A stretch of 64,000 bases of DNA from Utricularia gibba (taxonomy: Eukaryota; Streptophyta; Magnoliopsida; Lamiales; Lentibulariaceae): contig NEEC01000007.1 in the NCBI GenBank assembly GCA_002189035.1, positions 2,852,001 to 2,916,000 of the forward strand, in the 5' to 3' direction. Each line of letters starts with the position of its first letter. Positions within the stretch are counted from its first letter, which is position 1. Positions 35,001-46,868 of the stretch are shown piece after piece. Both the position numbers and the translations under genes were made by a program. A model generated the notes under the pieces. It saw only the letters and a program-made list of their open reading frames with translations. It was not told where the DNA came from and ran no database searches.

Positions 35001-38000
35001 ATGATATTCATGTTATGCTATAAAATTAATTTATTTTTCTTTAGTATGGGTAGCTAAACACCTAAGATTGCCTTGGGATCGAAGGAGGATAATGCACAAA
35101 TCATTTTTTTGATCTTATTAGTCATAAATCACAACTTTCTTAACATATTAGGCTACATTCAGGAGAGAAGGTAGTGACATTCATTTTAAACAATACTAAT
35201 TAGAGGTATACCAAAGATTCAGAAAAAAAGTAGCTGATACATTCAGAATCGATCAATTAGAGCTTTTTTATAAATAGAATCCCATATCTCAAGAATAGAA
35301 GTCTAACTCCATTATATCCTTTATAAATATCTCATTTTATGTTAGGGCAGTTTACATTTAAAAATCCTTGGTCTTACTTTACTACTCACCATATTTTCAA
35401 AACCATAATCTTACAAATCGACAACTCGGATCACCAAAACATACAATTTAGTTCTAAAAATTTGGATCGCTACGTATTACTGATTTGTAACCACAACACC
35501 AACTTTGAAAATTCTTATTTTCTTTTATTTATTAATTATCAAAATTTTTATTATTTTGATTATTATACACGTATAAATTTGTTTTCATTACAAATTATAT
35601 ATATAATTAAAATTAATACTTATATATTTATATGAATTGATCTCTTAATAACGTTTACAATATTTTAATTCATTTAATTATTTTTTAATCTCTTAATACT
35701 ATTTTGAATTAATTTTAATTTTTATATAATAATATAATTTTACACGAAAACGAATGAAAACTTCAATCATTAAGATCCAAGATAGAAATATAGCAGACTT
35801 GGTTGCTAACGTAAATTATATAAAACCCATTCCATGTAGTTGGATGTGTAAGGATTTAGCATTTGCAGCATGTATTGTACATGAACTATATTTGTGTATC
35901 TATATTTTTATACGATTTAAAGGTTTTGGATTTAGGGTTTAAAATATGAAATTTATGTTTGGGGCATGCGTTCAGGTTAATTATTTGAATTAAATTTGTG
36001 TTTTTTATTTGAATTAATTATTTGAAGTTAATTTTGATACGCCTTAACCTCAAATATAGACTGTCAAGCTTAGCGTATATAGTCATGCATCATAATATCC
36101 TTAATACACTTTTATTAAAAAATTTGAATGCATAATAAGAGATAAGTTTAAAAAAATTATGATTTTTTATCACATTATTCATGCAGTTTGACTAGTGTAA
36201 GATATGGTTTGTCATGTATGTGTGAGTTATAAATTCATTGGATATACGAATTAGCATTTTACACAACGATGTAAAATTTTTCGTTTATCATCTTTACAAA
36301 TTGTTTTGACGTCCAAAGGAAGTTTAATATCTTAGACAGTGAGTTATTATAAAATGCATCCTTTTGTGTATGAGAACCACCTTGCTAGTATTCAAATGAG
36401 ACAAATGGAGGATTTTAAGTTTCCCAAAACCTGATTGTTTATATGGTATTCTTAGAAAATATGTGGTTGTGAATGTACACCACTAGAAAAATAGGTTATC
36501 TATGGAAAGCAAGACTGATACAATATCAAACATGTCTACGCGAAATAGCTTGTCTAATACAATAGCTTATAAAGAAAGAGTAGATCATGGAATTCTTCTA
36601 AATAGTAGTTGAGCAATCCAGTGAAGAACAAAAGTAAATAATTTGGATTGAGACTTAAGACATAAAAAGTAAAAATAAAATGATCAATTCGATTCTATGC
36701 ATTTAGATGGATCCAAGACACTTATATTTGTTCAAATGAGTCAACTTACGAATTACTTGTGTGAACTTGTATTTTATTCAGATAGTGCTTTTGAAGGGTT
36801 CTAAAAAACTGTGTGTTTGTCCGCAAATCCTTCAACAATGACTTTTAAAGAGATACAAGGCCATGAGCCTAATAATCTACATCGAGGTAACGATTGAGAT
36901 CTTAGCACTCGGATTGCAGGATAAGTGCCCGGGTAGCTGCTCATTGTTAATAGATTTTTTCCTTTGATGTGAATTGAAGTATCTTGATTTTCTAGTTTTG
37001 TGGATCAACATACTATCTTCCATTTGTTTAGTAAGAACAAGCATGACACCTAAAGAAAAAAATGTTCAAAAATTTGAGTGTTATAGAAAGAAACTTTTGC
37101 ATTGATAATATTATTAAGTAGGGCATATGCTTGGAAGGGGGATATTTTGAGCATGGTAGGTCACATCCATACCTGAAATTTAGGCATTGATGCATAATTT
37201 GCTTTGTACAGTGTTGTCCCTTTCATTACCCGATTAGATATATTCTTATTTAAAAAGCGTACAAAAAATAGGAGAGTTACACGTCCATTGGGATCCAAAA
37301 CAGGTATGATTGGGATTAGGGGTCGCTGTCATCACTGCCTATTATTCACAATTTAATAATTAATTATTCAGGATTAATGATAATACCGTTGCTTGATTGC
37401 ATCGCTTGCCCGAATTGGACCCCCTGCCTCGTGCTCTGTCGACATAACGCCATGCCCGATTTATCCAAATAACGCCGTTTTCAATTTCCATATTAGAAAT
37501 ATTTTGAAATTAAATAGCCACGTGTGCGGTTGGAGGAAAACGAACTGTGCGGTGTAGGGCTCATGGGAGGGAGGGAGGAGGTGAAAGGGAATCTTGATTG
37601 GCCTCCTCCAGTGCGCCACAGCTGGCAAAACCCACATCGGAAACGGACAAAACACACGCCCCCGCCCCCGGCCCCTTTTTTACTCTTCTTTTTTTTTTTT
37701 ATAAAAAAAAGGGCTCATGATGATTCTGCTCATTATCCGCGTGGGACCTACAAAACTAACTGCTGATGCTCATGTGGCCCCCGCCCTCCCACCGCCACAT
37801 GTTTCATTGCAGACCGTTGGTTGAAGCAAGAGTGATGATGAGGATGAGGAGGTAGTTTAGGGTTTCCTTTAAATGTGTTATTACCCTCCCTTGATATTAA
37901 GACCATGTTTTTTAACGTTGTAAACATCTGCCCTAAGATTACTTATGTGCAAGTAAGTGCGTTTTCATTCCGTTCAAAAATCATAAAAATTGAATTTGAA

Positions 38001-38100
38001 TTCCACCGCCGAGGTCGTTGCCTCTTTTTAAATGCCGAAATTTGAATTTTTATAGTACGGGTAACCGCGTGTCCGACAGTGTCTTAAAATATTGGGAATC
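32073..38100. other. Six-kilobase AT-rich gene desert
   Basis: Site II motifs of the NYN gene lie at about 32199-32218. From 32.4 to 37.4 kb the sequence is AT-rich with stop-filled frames and no domain motifs. An imperfect two-unit repeat lies near 32714-32820. GC content rises again from 37.4 kb. No RNA gene was recognised. Confidence 0.5.
32714..32820. repeat. Imperfect direct repeat, two units of about 50 bp
   Basis: Two blocks share a GCCACT start, a TAnTT...GAA middle and a near-perfect GGATGCAATATYGAATT end, spaced about 57 bp apart. They may be a relic of a longer repeat or of an element flank. Confidence 0.5.
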
Positions 38101-38101
38101 T

Positions 38102-38174
38102 CACCACCACCACCACAACAGCAACAAAATAAAATAAAATAAAATAAAGAAAAGAAAAGAAAAGAAAAGAAAAG
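38102..38174. repeat. Compound microsatellite (CCA)n-(AAAAT)n-(AAAAG)n
   Basis: A run of CCA units passes into four or five AAAAT units and then about five AAAAG units. It lies about 1.1 kb upstream of the MYB gene. Confidence 0.8.
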
Positions 38175-38237
38175 GAACAGAGAATAGGGAATAGGGGGAA
38201 TAGGGATCCGTTGAGGCTTTAGCGAACGGTGTGCGGA

Positions 38238-38249
38238 GGGGGGGGGGGG
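38238..38249. repeat. G homopolymer of about 12
   Basis: A run of about twelve G residues in a GC-rich segment upstream of the MYB gene; its exact length is likely to be unreliable in any assembly. Confidence 0.7.
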
Positions 38250-38310
38250 CGGGTGTCGTCATACGGATACATAGTACATACATACAGCTGGTGGGTGATT
38301 GGCGGGGAGT

Positions 38311-38365
38311 CACGTGAGGGCCGCGCGTGCGGGGCAGGTGGAAAAGGATGCACAACGGGCACGTG
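38311..38365 (+). promoter_or_regulatory. Pair of CACGTG G-boxes upstream of the MYB gene
   Basis: CACGTG occurs at 38311-38316 and 38360-38365, 49 bp apart and about 850 bp before the MYB start codon. G-boxes with an ACGTG core are bound by bZIP (ABF) and bHLH factors. MYB44-type genes are known to respond to ABA, so an ABRE role is plausible, but the distance makes it tentative. Confidence 0.35.
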
Positions 38366-38737
38366 ACAACTGTATCCCACAACGGCCCTTCTCCATCGGG
38401 CAACGAGCTGGACATCCATCCGGCTTCCTTGTCGCACCAGCTGGAGACGAGTGCGGCACTATGAGTCCGTCCAGCCCGTACGACTCAAGTGCAGAATAAA
38501 TTAAAAAGGGGAGCCGGAGGGGTGCATGAGCGCCGCGTGGAGGTTGATCGGACGGGCGTTGGGTACGCGTCAGAGACACAGGCTGGCGTCCGTTGATAGG
38601 TGGGCCTCACCAAATCTTCTGCAATATTTTTGTTAATGCCTTACAGCCTGGATCGAATGGAATGGAATGGTATGGATCAACTCCAAACACCAAAACAAAA
38701 AAGAAGAAAACTCCCAACTGCTCTTCCTTCATTCATT

Positions 38738-38755
38738 CCCCCCCCCCCCCCCCCC
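38738..38755. repeat. C homopolymer of 18
   Basis: Eighteen consecutive C residues about 480 bp upstream of the MYB start. Confidence 0.8.
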
Positions 38756-39084
38756 GAGTAACCAACCGTTTCCTTCCCTCAGTTAAAAAAAAAATATATA
38801 TATTTATATATAGGGAAATGCAATTTCAAAATGCGTAGGGAATCTTCATTGTAATAATCAACTTTAGGCACAAATATTCATCATATATTAAAGGGGAAAG
38901 TACAAATTTGAGTGCATTGGAAGTGGTGGCATCATCGCATCCGTTTAACCTGATTTCCTTTGATGTGCGTGACGCGTCTTTCTTGCCAGCTGCATGCTAA
39001 CTGCCCATCCAGTCCAGCCGGTTATTCTCACCGGCTAAACCGGTTATCCCTATCTTCTCCCCTCCCCTCTGTTTCTCCTGCTGC

Positions 39085-39092
39085 TATAAATA
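39085..39092 (+). promoter_or_regulatory. TATA box of the MYB gene
   Basis: TATAAATA lies 130 bp before the ATG at 39215, in a C/T-rich context typical of a plant core promoter. A leader of about 95 bp would follow. Confidence 0.6.
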
Positions 39093-39214
39093 TCCTCCCC
39101 CAAAATGTCCCTCCCTCAATTGCGAATGCCCAGGCCTTGCCGGTTCGGTTACACTCCGAGGACGGTTTTCGATTTCAAATTTCTAGGGTTTCCTTCTTCT
39201 AATTGACTCCCTTC

Positions 39215-40060
39215 ATGGCGGCTAGAAGCGAATCTGATCGGATAAAGGGGCCGTGGAGCCCTGAGGAGGACGAGTTGCTGCAGAAATTGGTTGAGAAGCA
39301 CGGCGCGAGGAACTGGTCGCTGATTAGCAAGTCGATTCCGGGTCGGTCAGGCAAGTCCTGCCGCCTCAGGTGGTGTAACCAGCTGTCGCCGCAGGTGGAG
39401 CACCGCGCCTTCACGGTGGAGGAGGATGAGACCATCATACGGGCGCACGCCAGGTTTGGGAACAAATGGGCCACGATCGCGCGGCTTCTCTCCGGCCGTA
39501 CGGATAACGCTATCAAGAACCACTGGAACTCCACGCTGAAGCGCAAGTGTGTGTCGATGTCTGCGGAAGAGTTCAAGAGCTTCGATCCCGACGCTCAGCC
39601 CCCACCTCCGCGGAAGAGATCGGCGAGCGTCGGACCCGGCACCTCCGTTTCCCCGTCGTTCAACGCGGGTAGTCCCACGGGGTCCGACATCAGTGACTCT
39701 ACCCATTCGGGTCATCTCGTTTACGGACCCGTCCCAACTCTCATAACCCCTTCACAACCCATCCCCGCGCCTGACCCGGTTACTTCACTTTCCCTTTCGT
39801 TACCCGGATCCGAAACCAAATCCCCGGATTCCATCCAGATGCCTGCGCCAAAACCCCCCGTCCCCTCAATAATGATCCCATCTCACCCTCCTCCTCCGCC
39901 GCAGCTCTTCTGCCCGGAGATTTTAGCGGTGATGCAGGAAATGGTGAGGAAGGAGGTGAGGAATTACATGGCGGGCATGGAGCAAAACGGGTTCTGCCTT
40001 CAGACGGATCCCCCCAGAAATGCGGTGATCAAGCGAATGGGCATAAGCAAAATCGATTGA
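39215..40060 (+). CDS. R2R3-MYB transcription factor, subgroup 22 (MYB44/70/73/77-like)
   Basis: An intronless gene of 281 residues; lack of introns is itself typical of subgroup 22. R2 (about 12-60) has Trp14, Trp34 and Trp53, and R3 (about 63-111) has Phe66, Trp85 and Trp104, ending in the recognition helix [19 protein letters not shown]. The C-terminal region has the subgroup-22 motifs: [13 protein letters not shown], a LSLSLPG stretch that matches an LxLxL EAR-type repression motif, and a terminal [14 protein letters not shown]. Such factors act in the nucleus in ABA, auxin and stress responses. The true ATG is at 39215. The gene is GC-rich compared with its flanks. A TATA box lies at 39085. 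Confidence 0.95.
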   Translation: MAARSESDRIKGPWSPEEDELLQKLVEKHGARNWSLISKSIPGRSGKSCRLRWCNQLSPQVEHRAFTVEEDETIIRAHARFGNKWATIARLLSGRTDNAIKNHWNSTLKRKCVSMSAEEFKSFDPDAQPPPPRKRSASVGPGTSVSPSFNAGSPTGSDISDSTHSGHLVYGPVPTLITPSQPIPAPDPVTSLSLSLPGSETKSPDSIQMPAPKPPVPSIMIPSHPPPPPQLFCPEILAVMQEMVRKEVRNYMAGMEQNGFCLQTDPPRNAVIKRMGISKID

Positions 40061-40891
40061 ATCGGAAATCTCAGGCGACGATGCTGTAAAAATCATCCTC
40101 TTTCTCTCAGCCGCAGGAACAAAGCAGCCAGCAGATTTTGATTCAGTGACAATCTTGGAAAAACAATCAAGCAGCCAAAGCAAGGCGGCTCCTTCCCCCC
40201 CCCCCTGTGCCTGTCCCTGTTGGTGTAACGCGCTGTGTACATGGAGGAGGCCGTTGAGAGGCTGTTTTCCTCAGTTAAATCCAGACAAAGCCCACTTTGT
40301 CTTGAGGCGCGAAGCAAAATTTTGCTCGTTATGGAGAAAAAAAATTTACTGATCAACCTTCCCCTGTCACATCTCCAAAACGGGATTTTTTTCCTGCTAA
40401 AAGACATGTATCAGAAGAAAGAAATATCATTGACACCACTAGAGTAGCTGCATTAAGGTTTTTGAACTAACACAGAAGCCCTATTATGTTGTTCCAGACG
40501 CCCCGCACGTCGTGGGTGCGGTGTGGCCCCTCCCGGAATGCGTTACCCGCGGCGTGGTCAAAGGGGGCGGCTGGCGGTATTCCCACAAACCTAGACTTGA
40601 ATCATCCAACGTGCTTCACTAGTCTGCTCTGTTCTCCGATTGAAGAGTACCTACCCAATGGGCTGACGCAGCCCAATATTCGCGATTCCGATTCGGCCCG
40701 CCGGAGCCCAGCCCAGGGGACTGACTTTCTGGTTTTTGAAGATCAGATCCGTATCATACCTAATCCAACGAAATTTTCCCTCCGTATTATGTTTCCATGT
40801 TCGAAATATCCATGGAAACTCACCTTCACCTATATAGTTTCGAGGCAGCACCATCAACAAGGGCATTGGTTTGAAGAAGAGAGGAGGAGTG
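40061..40891. other. Spacer between the MYB and F-box genes
   Basis: Contains the MYB 3'UTR and the F-box promoter. TGGGCT and GCCCAA motifs lie at about 40659-40675, and a possible TATA (CTATATAG) lies near 40830. No further gene is seen. Confidence 0.45.
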
Positions 40892-41904
40892 ATGGCCGAC
40901 TACTTGCCACCGGAAATCATTGAGGAGATCTTGAAGAAAGTTCCTCCAAGTTCCCTTCTGAGATTCAGGAGTGTTTGCAAATCATGGTGTGCGTTGATCG
41001 ATAGCGAGCGCTTTGTTCGAACCCATCTTGATCATGCCTCCAGCGCCCGATTGAATATCCTCTCCCAAAAGGATTATGGCCCCATCCAGTTCTGTTCTAT
41101 CCCCGATATGCTAGCTGAGTGCACCGCCGACGAGGTGGATATCGAGTTTTGGGAGGAACCTTGCTCCCCTTTAGACATTCTGGGCTCTTGCAATGGACTC
41201 ATTTGCCTTACTTTTCATCACCTCTTGTTTTCCCTATGGAACCCGTCCATACGGTACTACAAGAGACTGCGTCGGCTTCAATGGCAGAAGAAGGGATTCT
41301 GTCCCTCACATTTCGGGTTTGGATATGATGAAGTCGACATGGATTACAGAGTCGTGCTCATCGACCGTAAAATTGTTCAAGTCTGGTGCGCGAAGGAGGA
41401 CGCTTGGAAGGAAATCGTCCTCCCGAGCGCCCCCGTATGTTGGACCCAATCGGGACTCACTGGAGTGGAAAAATCTGTTGGGTCGGAGAGACCGGATCAC
41501 ATCCTTCCATCGTTTACTTCGATTTACGGAAAGAGAGAGTCCAAAGCATTGAGCTTCCGGAGCATGGCACATGGTCTGATATGGGTGTAGTAGATGGGTG
41601 CCTCTGTGCTCTGTCTCATCCCTTGATCGGAGGATCCATCAGGTTTTGGATAATGAAGGACACAGAGCAAGTGCAATGGAAGGTATTGTTCACCATTCCC
41701 TACGATTTCCAGCTGACGACATTCCTGAATCGGGTGGTGCCACTCCATCTGGAGGTGAACGGAGATTTCATGTTTGGGTGGGACGGCAGCATCCTGATCT
41801 ACGAATCCACTACCCAGGTGTTCAGGATCATCAAGGCCTTCGATTGCTTCTGGAATCGCAAGGTCAATATCTTCGTCGAGAGCCTGGTGCGGCTAGATCC
41901 ATGA
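40892..41904 (+). CDS. F-box protein with F-box-associated domain; single-base frameshift
   Basis: The ATG at 40892 opens MADYLPPEIIEEILKKVPPS and a full F-box (SLLRFRSVCKSWCALI), then an F-box-associated interaction region (GSCNGLICL, WNPSIRYYKRL, FGFGYDEVDMDYRVV). F-box proteins choose substrates for SCF ubiquitin ligases. The first frame derails shortly after EIVLPSAP near 41432-41440 and stops at 41588. The rest continues in the next frame (THWSGKICWVGE, IVYFDLRKERVQSIELPE, then to the stop at 41904). The shift equals one missing base and a CCCCC run sits at the right place. Restored length would be about 337 residues, normal for the family. It may be a base-calling error or a recent pseudogene. 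Confidence 0.85.
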
Positions 41905-44677
41905 AGCAGAGGGAGTCTCACAAGAAACACACACACACGCACCAGAAAAAAAAATCATTTATATCATTATTACAAATTTTACATCATTTAACGGTTTAGG
42001 TCGCACGTCTATCCAACTGTTAAACCACTGTTATCGAAAATTTGTAAAACTAATCTATTCCTTACTTTTTAAAAGTAAATTTTGTAGTATAATTTAAAAA
42101 GTATTTTTACTAGAATTATTTTTACAATTGATATTATTCTAAAATAAAATTATTTTTATTTTTTTAAAAATAGAAATAGTTTTCAAATTCATAATAATAG
42201 CACGAAAAATGAGTTCACTGATGGGATAGCTCCCAAGTGCACATTCCCTCCTTTTATGTTGTATTCCACAATTTTTTATTTATAAATTAGAGTTGATTTT
42301 TTTTATAATATTGATTTTATCACTTAGATAAACGTTAGAAAAAATAAAATGGACTAAATTATTGTTTTAATCCATTTTTATAAATAAAAATATAAATTTA
42401 ATTCCAAAATTTCTAAAACATTAAACGTAATAAACGAAGATGTTAATAAGAGCATGAATTCACATCTTCATCGCCATGATTTATTAACATATGTTTAATT
42501 CTATTATTTGCACTTGTTGAAAATTAATTCTAATATAATAAAAAGCAAACATTTTCAACTTTAAATTTATTTTTTTATGTAGAAAGCCAATTATTGATGG
42601 TGATTCTGTAAGTATACAGAAACTGTTGAAATAATAAAATATGATCGTATCCACAGAGAATTGTTATTAAAATTTTTCTTTTCAAAATAAGGACTTAAAA
42701 AGATTGAAAACAAAAAGATTTGGTTTTTGAAAACAATAATAAAAGTGGCCTTGGATCTAAGATCCACCTTACTTGAAACTCGCTCTTACGTGTGTGCAAA
42801 TCTTTAATACTAATCTGCTTGTGCAAACTTTAGGGGTGTTATGTTAAAGTAGTGCTACTCGATGACCGTTATACCACTGTCCCTTGTTTTGTGGGATTAT
42901 GGAATCAACCACGCCACCAGAGTTATTTCACCTATTGTGATAACCCATGTTTTCCCCACACCCAAATCTAACTCCTACACCTCTCACATTGCATACAAAT
43001 TAGATAGAATGTACCTTACCAACGATGTCCAATTGATCCCTTCTCCTTAGGTGCTTGAAGCCAACCTTTGATTCTCCCACACTCCCTTAGGGCTATATGG
43101 TATTAAAGATCACGTTGGTAAAGAAAACATTGCGAAAAACAGAATCAAATATCAAATTAAATGCTGAAAAACATAGTAAGACAGTCACATGTGCAGAACT
43201 TACGCAAGCAAGGTTTCATAGTAGATCCTCAGCCACAAGCGCTTGCATGCACATACTTGACTCTAAACAACAAAAGTTGATGAAAAACGAAAGGAAATGA
43301 ATCCAAAACATGTTAGACTCGACTATAAACCTTAAATTGACTTTCTGATCGTCCACATTTGACTCTATGATCGTCCACACTTGACTCTCCCTTTTGATCT
43401 TCGTGTTTGGATATTTATATAATGGTGGGAACTTGTCGGGTTTTCTTGATGAGCTCACATCAAATCTTTTATCTGCATCTTCTAAGATTTGATACATATA
43501 TTCTAGGTTAAGATCCAAGTTTTCCAAGATAAGATGCGAATCTTATTTTATCCGAGAATCTTTGATCGAGTCTTCATTCGGATAGATCAAATATTAGACT
43601 CCATCAAATTAACTCGATAATCCTCCAAATTATGTCAAAATTATCCTGAAAAATCACAAAACACACTTTTACTCCAAAAAAATCAAAATGGTATGAAAGA
43701 TATAAAATTCTTCAAACAACATAAATAAAGTGAAATAAAAAGAAGGCAAAATTCATCTAAATGAGTTCTAAAAAGCATAAATATAAGTGATACAAAATCA
43801 TTTATCAATTATACTTAATGGAAAATTTCTTTTTAAACATTTTTTTTTATAAAATTGGAAACTATTAAAAATAAATATCGAATATATCATATAAAAAATA
43901 AATAGAAATGCAATTTAGAATACATAGTGGAAATGAGATTTCTATTATAAGGGCACGTTTTCTAAACATTTTCTGTATTTTTTATTCTTTTCTTTAGGCA
44001 GAAAAATGAGGTCAAATGAAAATAAATTTTCAATAAAATACAAAATGTGTTATAATAACATTTAAGGAGGATAGAAAATTAATTTATTTGATGAATATCA
44101 AATCCTAATATTAAAAACATAAATATCTGTTTATTTTACGTGCCCCGTCAAATGAATGTGATAATATCTAAAAGTGTTTTTTGAGTTTTTTAATTTTCAA
44201 AGAGTACCTTGAATTGTTTTTATTTTATTCTTTTATGACAAAGAGAATACACTTTTAGAAGTTACAAAATAGTGCAGACTACACCTTAAATTTTTTTCAA
44301 AGTATTTTTGTTTAATTTACATTGAGTGTAGAGTTAATGACATTGGTGGGAAATTTTTGTTTAAATTTTTTCATGTTTTTTGTGTTTAGAAATTTCCTTT
44401 TTGAAAATTTTTGTTTTTCGAAAAGTATTATCCAAAAAAACTTTAATAAAATAAGAATTGAGAATACCTAACTTGTATATTTTTGTTCTTTGCTACAGAA
44501 GAATAATGTTGGGGAAGTGATTGTAGAGGGAAAACCTTTTGACTGTTTGGGAAGTGCAATAGGGTCAAGCGGTGATCTTTGCGGGTAGACGCGGTGGTTG
44601 CACGATCGGAAGGGGGCTTTTGGGTCGGCAATAAAATTGGAGGAGAAGCCGCCGATTTAATTCGTTTTGTTCTGGTC
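41905..44677. other. Intergenic region with a repeat-like stretch at about 42.6-43.6 kb
   Basis: Flanks are AT-rich. Between about 42590 and 43640 the composition changes and motifs such as GATTCTGTAAGTATACAG and CGTATCCACAGAGAATTG appear. In my recollection these resemble non-coding repeats scattered in plant genomes. No LTR pair, terminal inverted repeat or coding remnant could be bounded. The 44.2-44.6 kb part should hold the promoter of the next gene. Confidence 0.35.
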
Positions 44678-45536
44678 ATGGGTGGCGGTAACGCCCAGAA
44701 ATCTAAGATGGCCCGTGAGAGGAATATGGAAAAGAACAAAGCTGCAAAGGGTAATTCCTTTATTTTGAGATATTTTCCCTCGTGGTTTGTGAAATCATTT
44801 TCTAGGTTTTGCTGGGGTATGATGAAAGTTGGCTGACAAGAGGGTTTTTTTTTTTTTTTTTTTTTTTGTTGAATTGCTTCAGGGAGTCAGCTAGAGAACA
44901 ACAAGAAGGCTATGAACATCCAGGTTTCACTTTCATTAAAGTTTTTTTTCTGTGCTTCGAGATGGAATTGGGTTGGTTTTAACCAGTGAACTGGATTCAT
45001 ATTTGTTGGTTATTCGTTAGTTTGTCGCTGCTTGTTGCACGGTGTTAGTTTGAATGACATCTTGATGAAACATTTGATTTTCAGTTCTTGAGTGGGAGGG
45101 GATAACCCATTGTTGATCTCACCCATCAGATTTAAAATTTGTCACTCATTGATTCCGGTTTGGTTTCTTCTTTAAAAGTTGAAGCTTTTGAATGCCTTAA
45201 GCTCTTTATTCTGATGGCTTTTCCTGTAATTTCTCTGTTAAAGTAGAAGAAATTTCGATATGCAGAGGCGTTAGAAGGTCATAATGCTTTAAATCCCGGA
45301 ATGGTTGTACCCCTAGGTTAAAACAACACACTAGGAGAGTGTGCTTGCTCTTAAGTGATGCTTGTTTATTGGGCATACTCATTAGCCATTTTGTTTCTTC
45401 GTGTTGTACTCTGCAGTGCAAAGTGTGCATGCAAACCTTTATATGCACTACCTCGGAGGTTAAATGCAAGGAGCATGCAGAAGCTAAGCATCCCAAGTCT
45501 GATCTCTACGCTTGCTTTCCGCATCTGAAGCACTGA
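44678..45536 (+). CDS. Small zinc-finger protein, At2g23090-like (4F5/SERF-related N terminus)
   Basis: Three exons, 44678-44750, 44883-44923 and 45417-45536, give 77 residues, the normal length for this conserved plant family. The N terminus MGGGNAQKSKMARERNMEK is a basic 4F5/SERF-like stretch. The C-terminal part has a single zinc-binding motif (CKVCMQTFICTTSEVKCKEH with AEAKHPK after it), whose fold was solved for At2g23090. Its cellular role is not established; related proteins are nuclear or cytosolic and influence protein aggregation. The phases at both introns (1 and 0) agree and the product is intact. A 23-base T run sits in intron 1. Confidence 0.93.
44845..44867. repeat. T homopolymer of 23 in an intron
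   Basis: Uninterrupted T run shortly before the exon-2 acceptor, so it may serve as the polypyrimidine tract. Confidence 0.8.
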
Positions 45537-46361
45537 TGCATCCAAGACTTGACTCCATGGCATTCTCTTCTTTGCGGCATCCATAGTTTCAGTTGATCAT
45601 GTAGCTTGTCGAGATGGTTGTCTGTAGCTTCCCCTCTTCCAATGATCACGTTGCTGAAAATCAAATGTTTGTAATTGTCAAACACTATTTGTCGATAATT
45701 TAGATTTGAATATTTTTTTTATAATGATTTGAATTTTTTAAAATATTAAAAATATATTATTTAGATAGATTAAACTAATAATATTTTCGTACTGAATCGA
45801 ATTTAATTATAAATTACATTTATGATTTTAAAATATTGTTGTCAAAAGACAAAAACCTCCTCCAAATAAACAGGCCCCACTCCCCCATGGGCCCACAGTA
45901 CAGTAGTCCGTGCACCGGACAAGTGCACTATAACTTATGGACCCATTCGGTCCAAATTCTAGCCCGGTGCACGATGGTCCATGACGTGGGGCACCCACAC
46001 ATGGACCTCATGCACCATGATTCTGGGGCCCACTAGGCCCATAATTGAGTATTGATAAAAGTGTAACAGGATTTGATGTAGAAAATTTAATTTTGAAATT
46101 ATATATTTGATTAGAAATTATTTGAAGAAAATGAAATTTAAATATTGAAAATAAAATATATTTAGTAATGAAATAATTAAATTCCATGCTATTAATTCGA
46201 AACCCAACAAATAATATATTTCAAATATTAATCTGTATGTCCATAATACATTAATCTTTTGTTCTTTTAAATTCCAGATAAATTGATCTATGAATTTATA
46301 TTAATCTGAATAGATAAATTAATCCATAATATATTTTTAAAAAAAAATCAACTAAACCACG
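45537..46361. other. Spacer between convergent genes, with a GC-rich hairpin cluster
   Basis: Most of it is AT-rich. The exception is 45876-46042, a GC-rich island with several perfect short inverted repeats, described as a separate feature. Both neighbouring genes end towards this spacer, so no promoter is expected here. Confidence 0.5.
45906..46016. repeat. Cluster of short inverted repeats
   Basis: GTCCG-TGCAC-CGGAC at 45906-45920, GGACC-CATTC-GGTCC at 45939-45953, and a longer stem with arms GGTGCACGATGGTCCAT (45966-45982) and ATGGACCTCATGCACC (46001-46016) around an 18-base loop. The long arms pair almost throughout. It could be a small element relic or an RNA hairpin. Confidence 0.6.
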
Positions 46362-46868
46362 TCATCTTTTGGTCACCCCCACCAACCCTGACACCATAAA
46401 CCACCCCACAGACGTGAAAATCACGGCGCGACTCCGGTCGAACACCGCCAGCAAAACCAAAATCAACACAATCATCGCCGGCAAATAGAATCGAGGCTCC
46501 CTGAGTGGCTCCGCCTTCCGCCTCCGCACCTCCTCCGCTTCGGTCGACCCGCTGATCGGAAGCCTCACCCTCGAATCCGACCTAACTTCGCCCTCGCTTT
46601 TTCCATCGTTCGGTTTCTCGGTGACTGGGCTCCCCTGATCCGAACCCTTTCTAAACCTTCGCCTCTTCACATCGTGAAAGGCCAGGAGGTCATGGAACTT
46701 GTCGACTCCCCGGCGGGAGAAAGGATTCTTCCTGTGGACGGATTTAGCGGTGGGCTTGGCATTGCGGGAGGGCGGCTAGACCCGTGGCGGCGTCACTGCA
46801 GGGGGCTGCGGCGGTTCCTTTGCTTCACGATCGAAGCTTCTAGTTCCGCATATAAGAAACTCAAGCAT
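46362..46868 (-). pseudogene. ZCF37-like small protein gene with an in-frame TAG
   Basis: From the ATG at 46868 (MLEFLICGTRSFDREAKEPP) one frame of 169 codons runs to the stop at 46362, broken only by TAG at codon 31 (46776-46778). After the stop, the frame reads AKSVHRKNPFSRRGVDKFHDLL, which matches the KNP(F/Y)SxRGLDKFxxLL signature of plant ZCF37-type proteins. The tail contains a Glu/Arg-rich linker and a hydrophobic segment, YLPAMIVLILVLLAVF, so it may be membrane-anchored. The function of the family is unknown. No intron would neatly remove the stop. It is either a nonsense mutation, a base error, or (least likely) readthrough, as the stop is followed by C. Confidence 0.6.

Noticed and set aside
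36830-36960. GC-richer patch suspected to be a small RNA gene
   Set aside because: No tRNA cloverleaf, A/B boxes or snRNA elements (USE/TATA spacing) could be identified.
37700-37760. Possible terminal repeat of a transposon near the A/T runs
   Set aside because: No matching inverted or direct partner nor target duplication was found.
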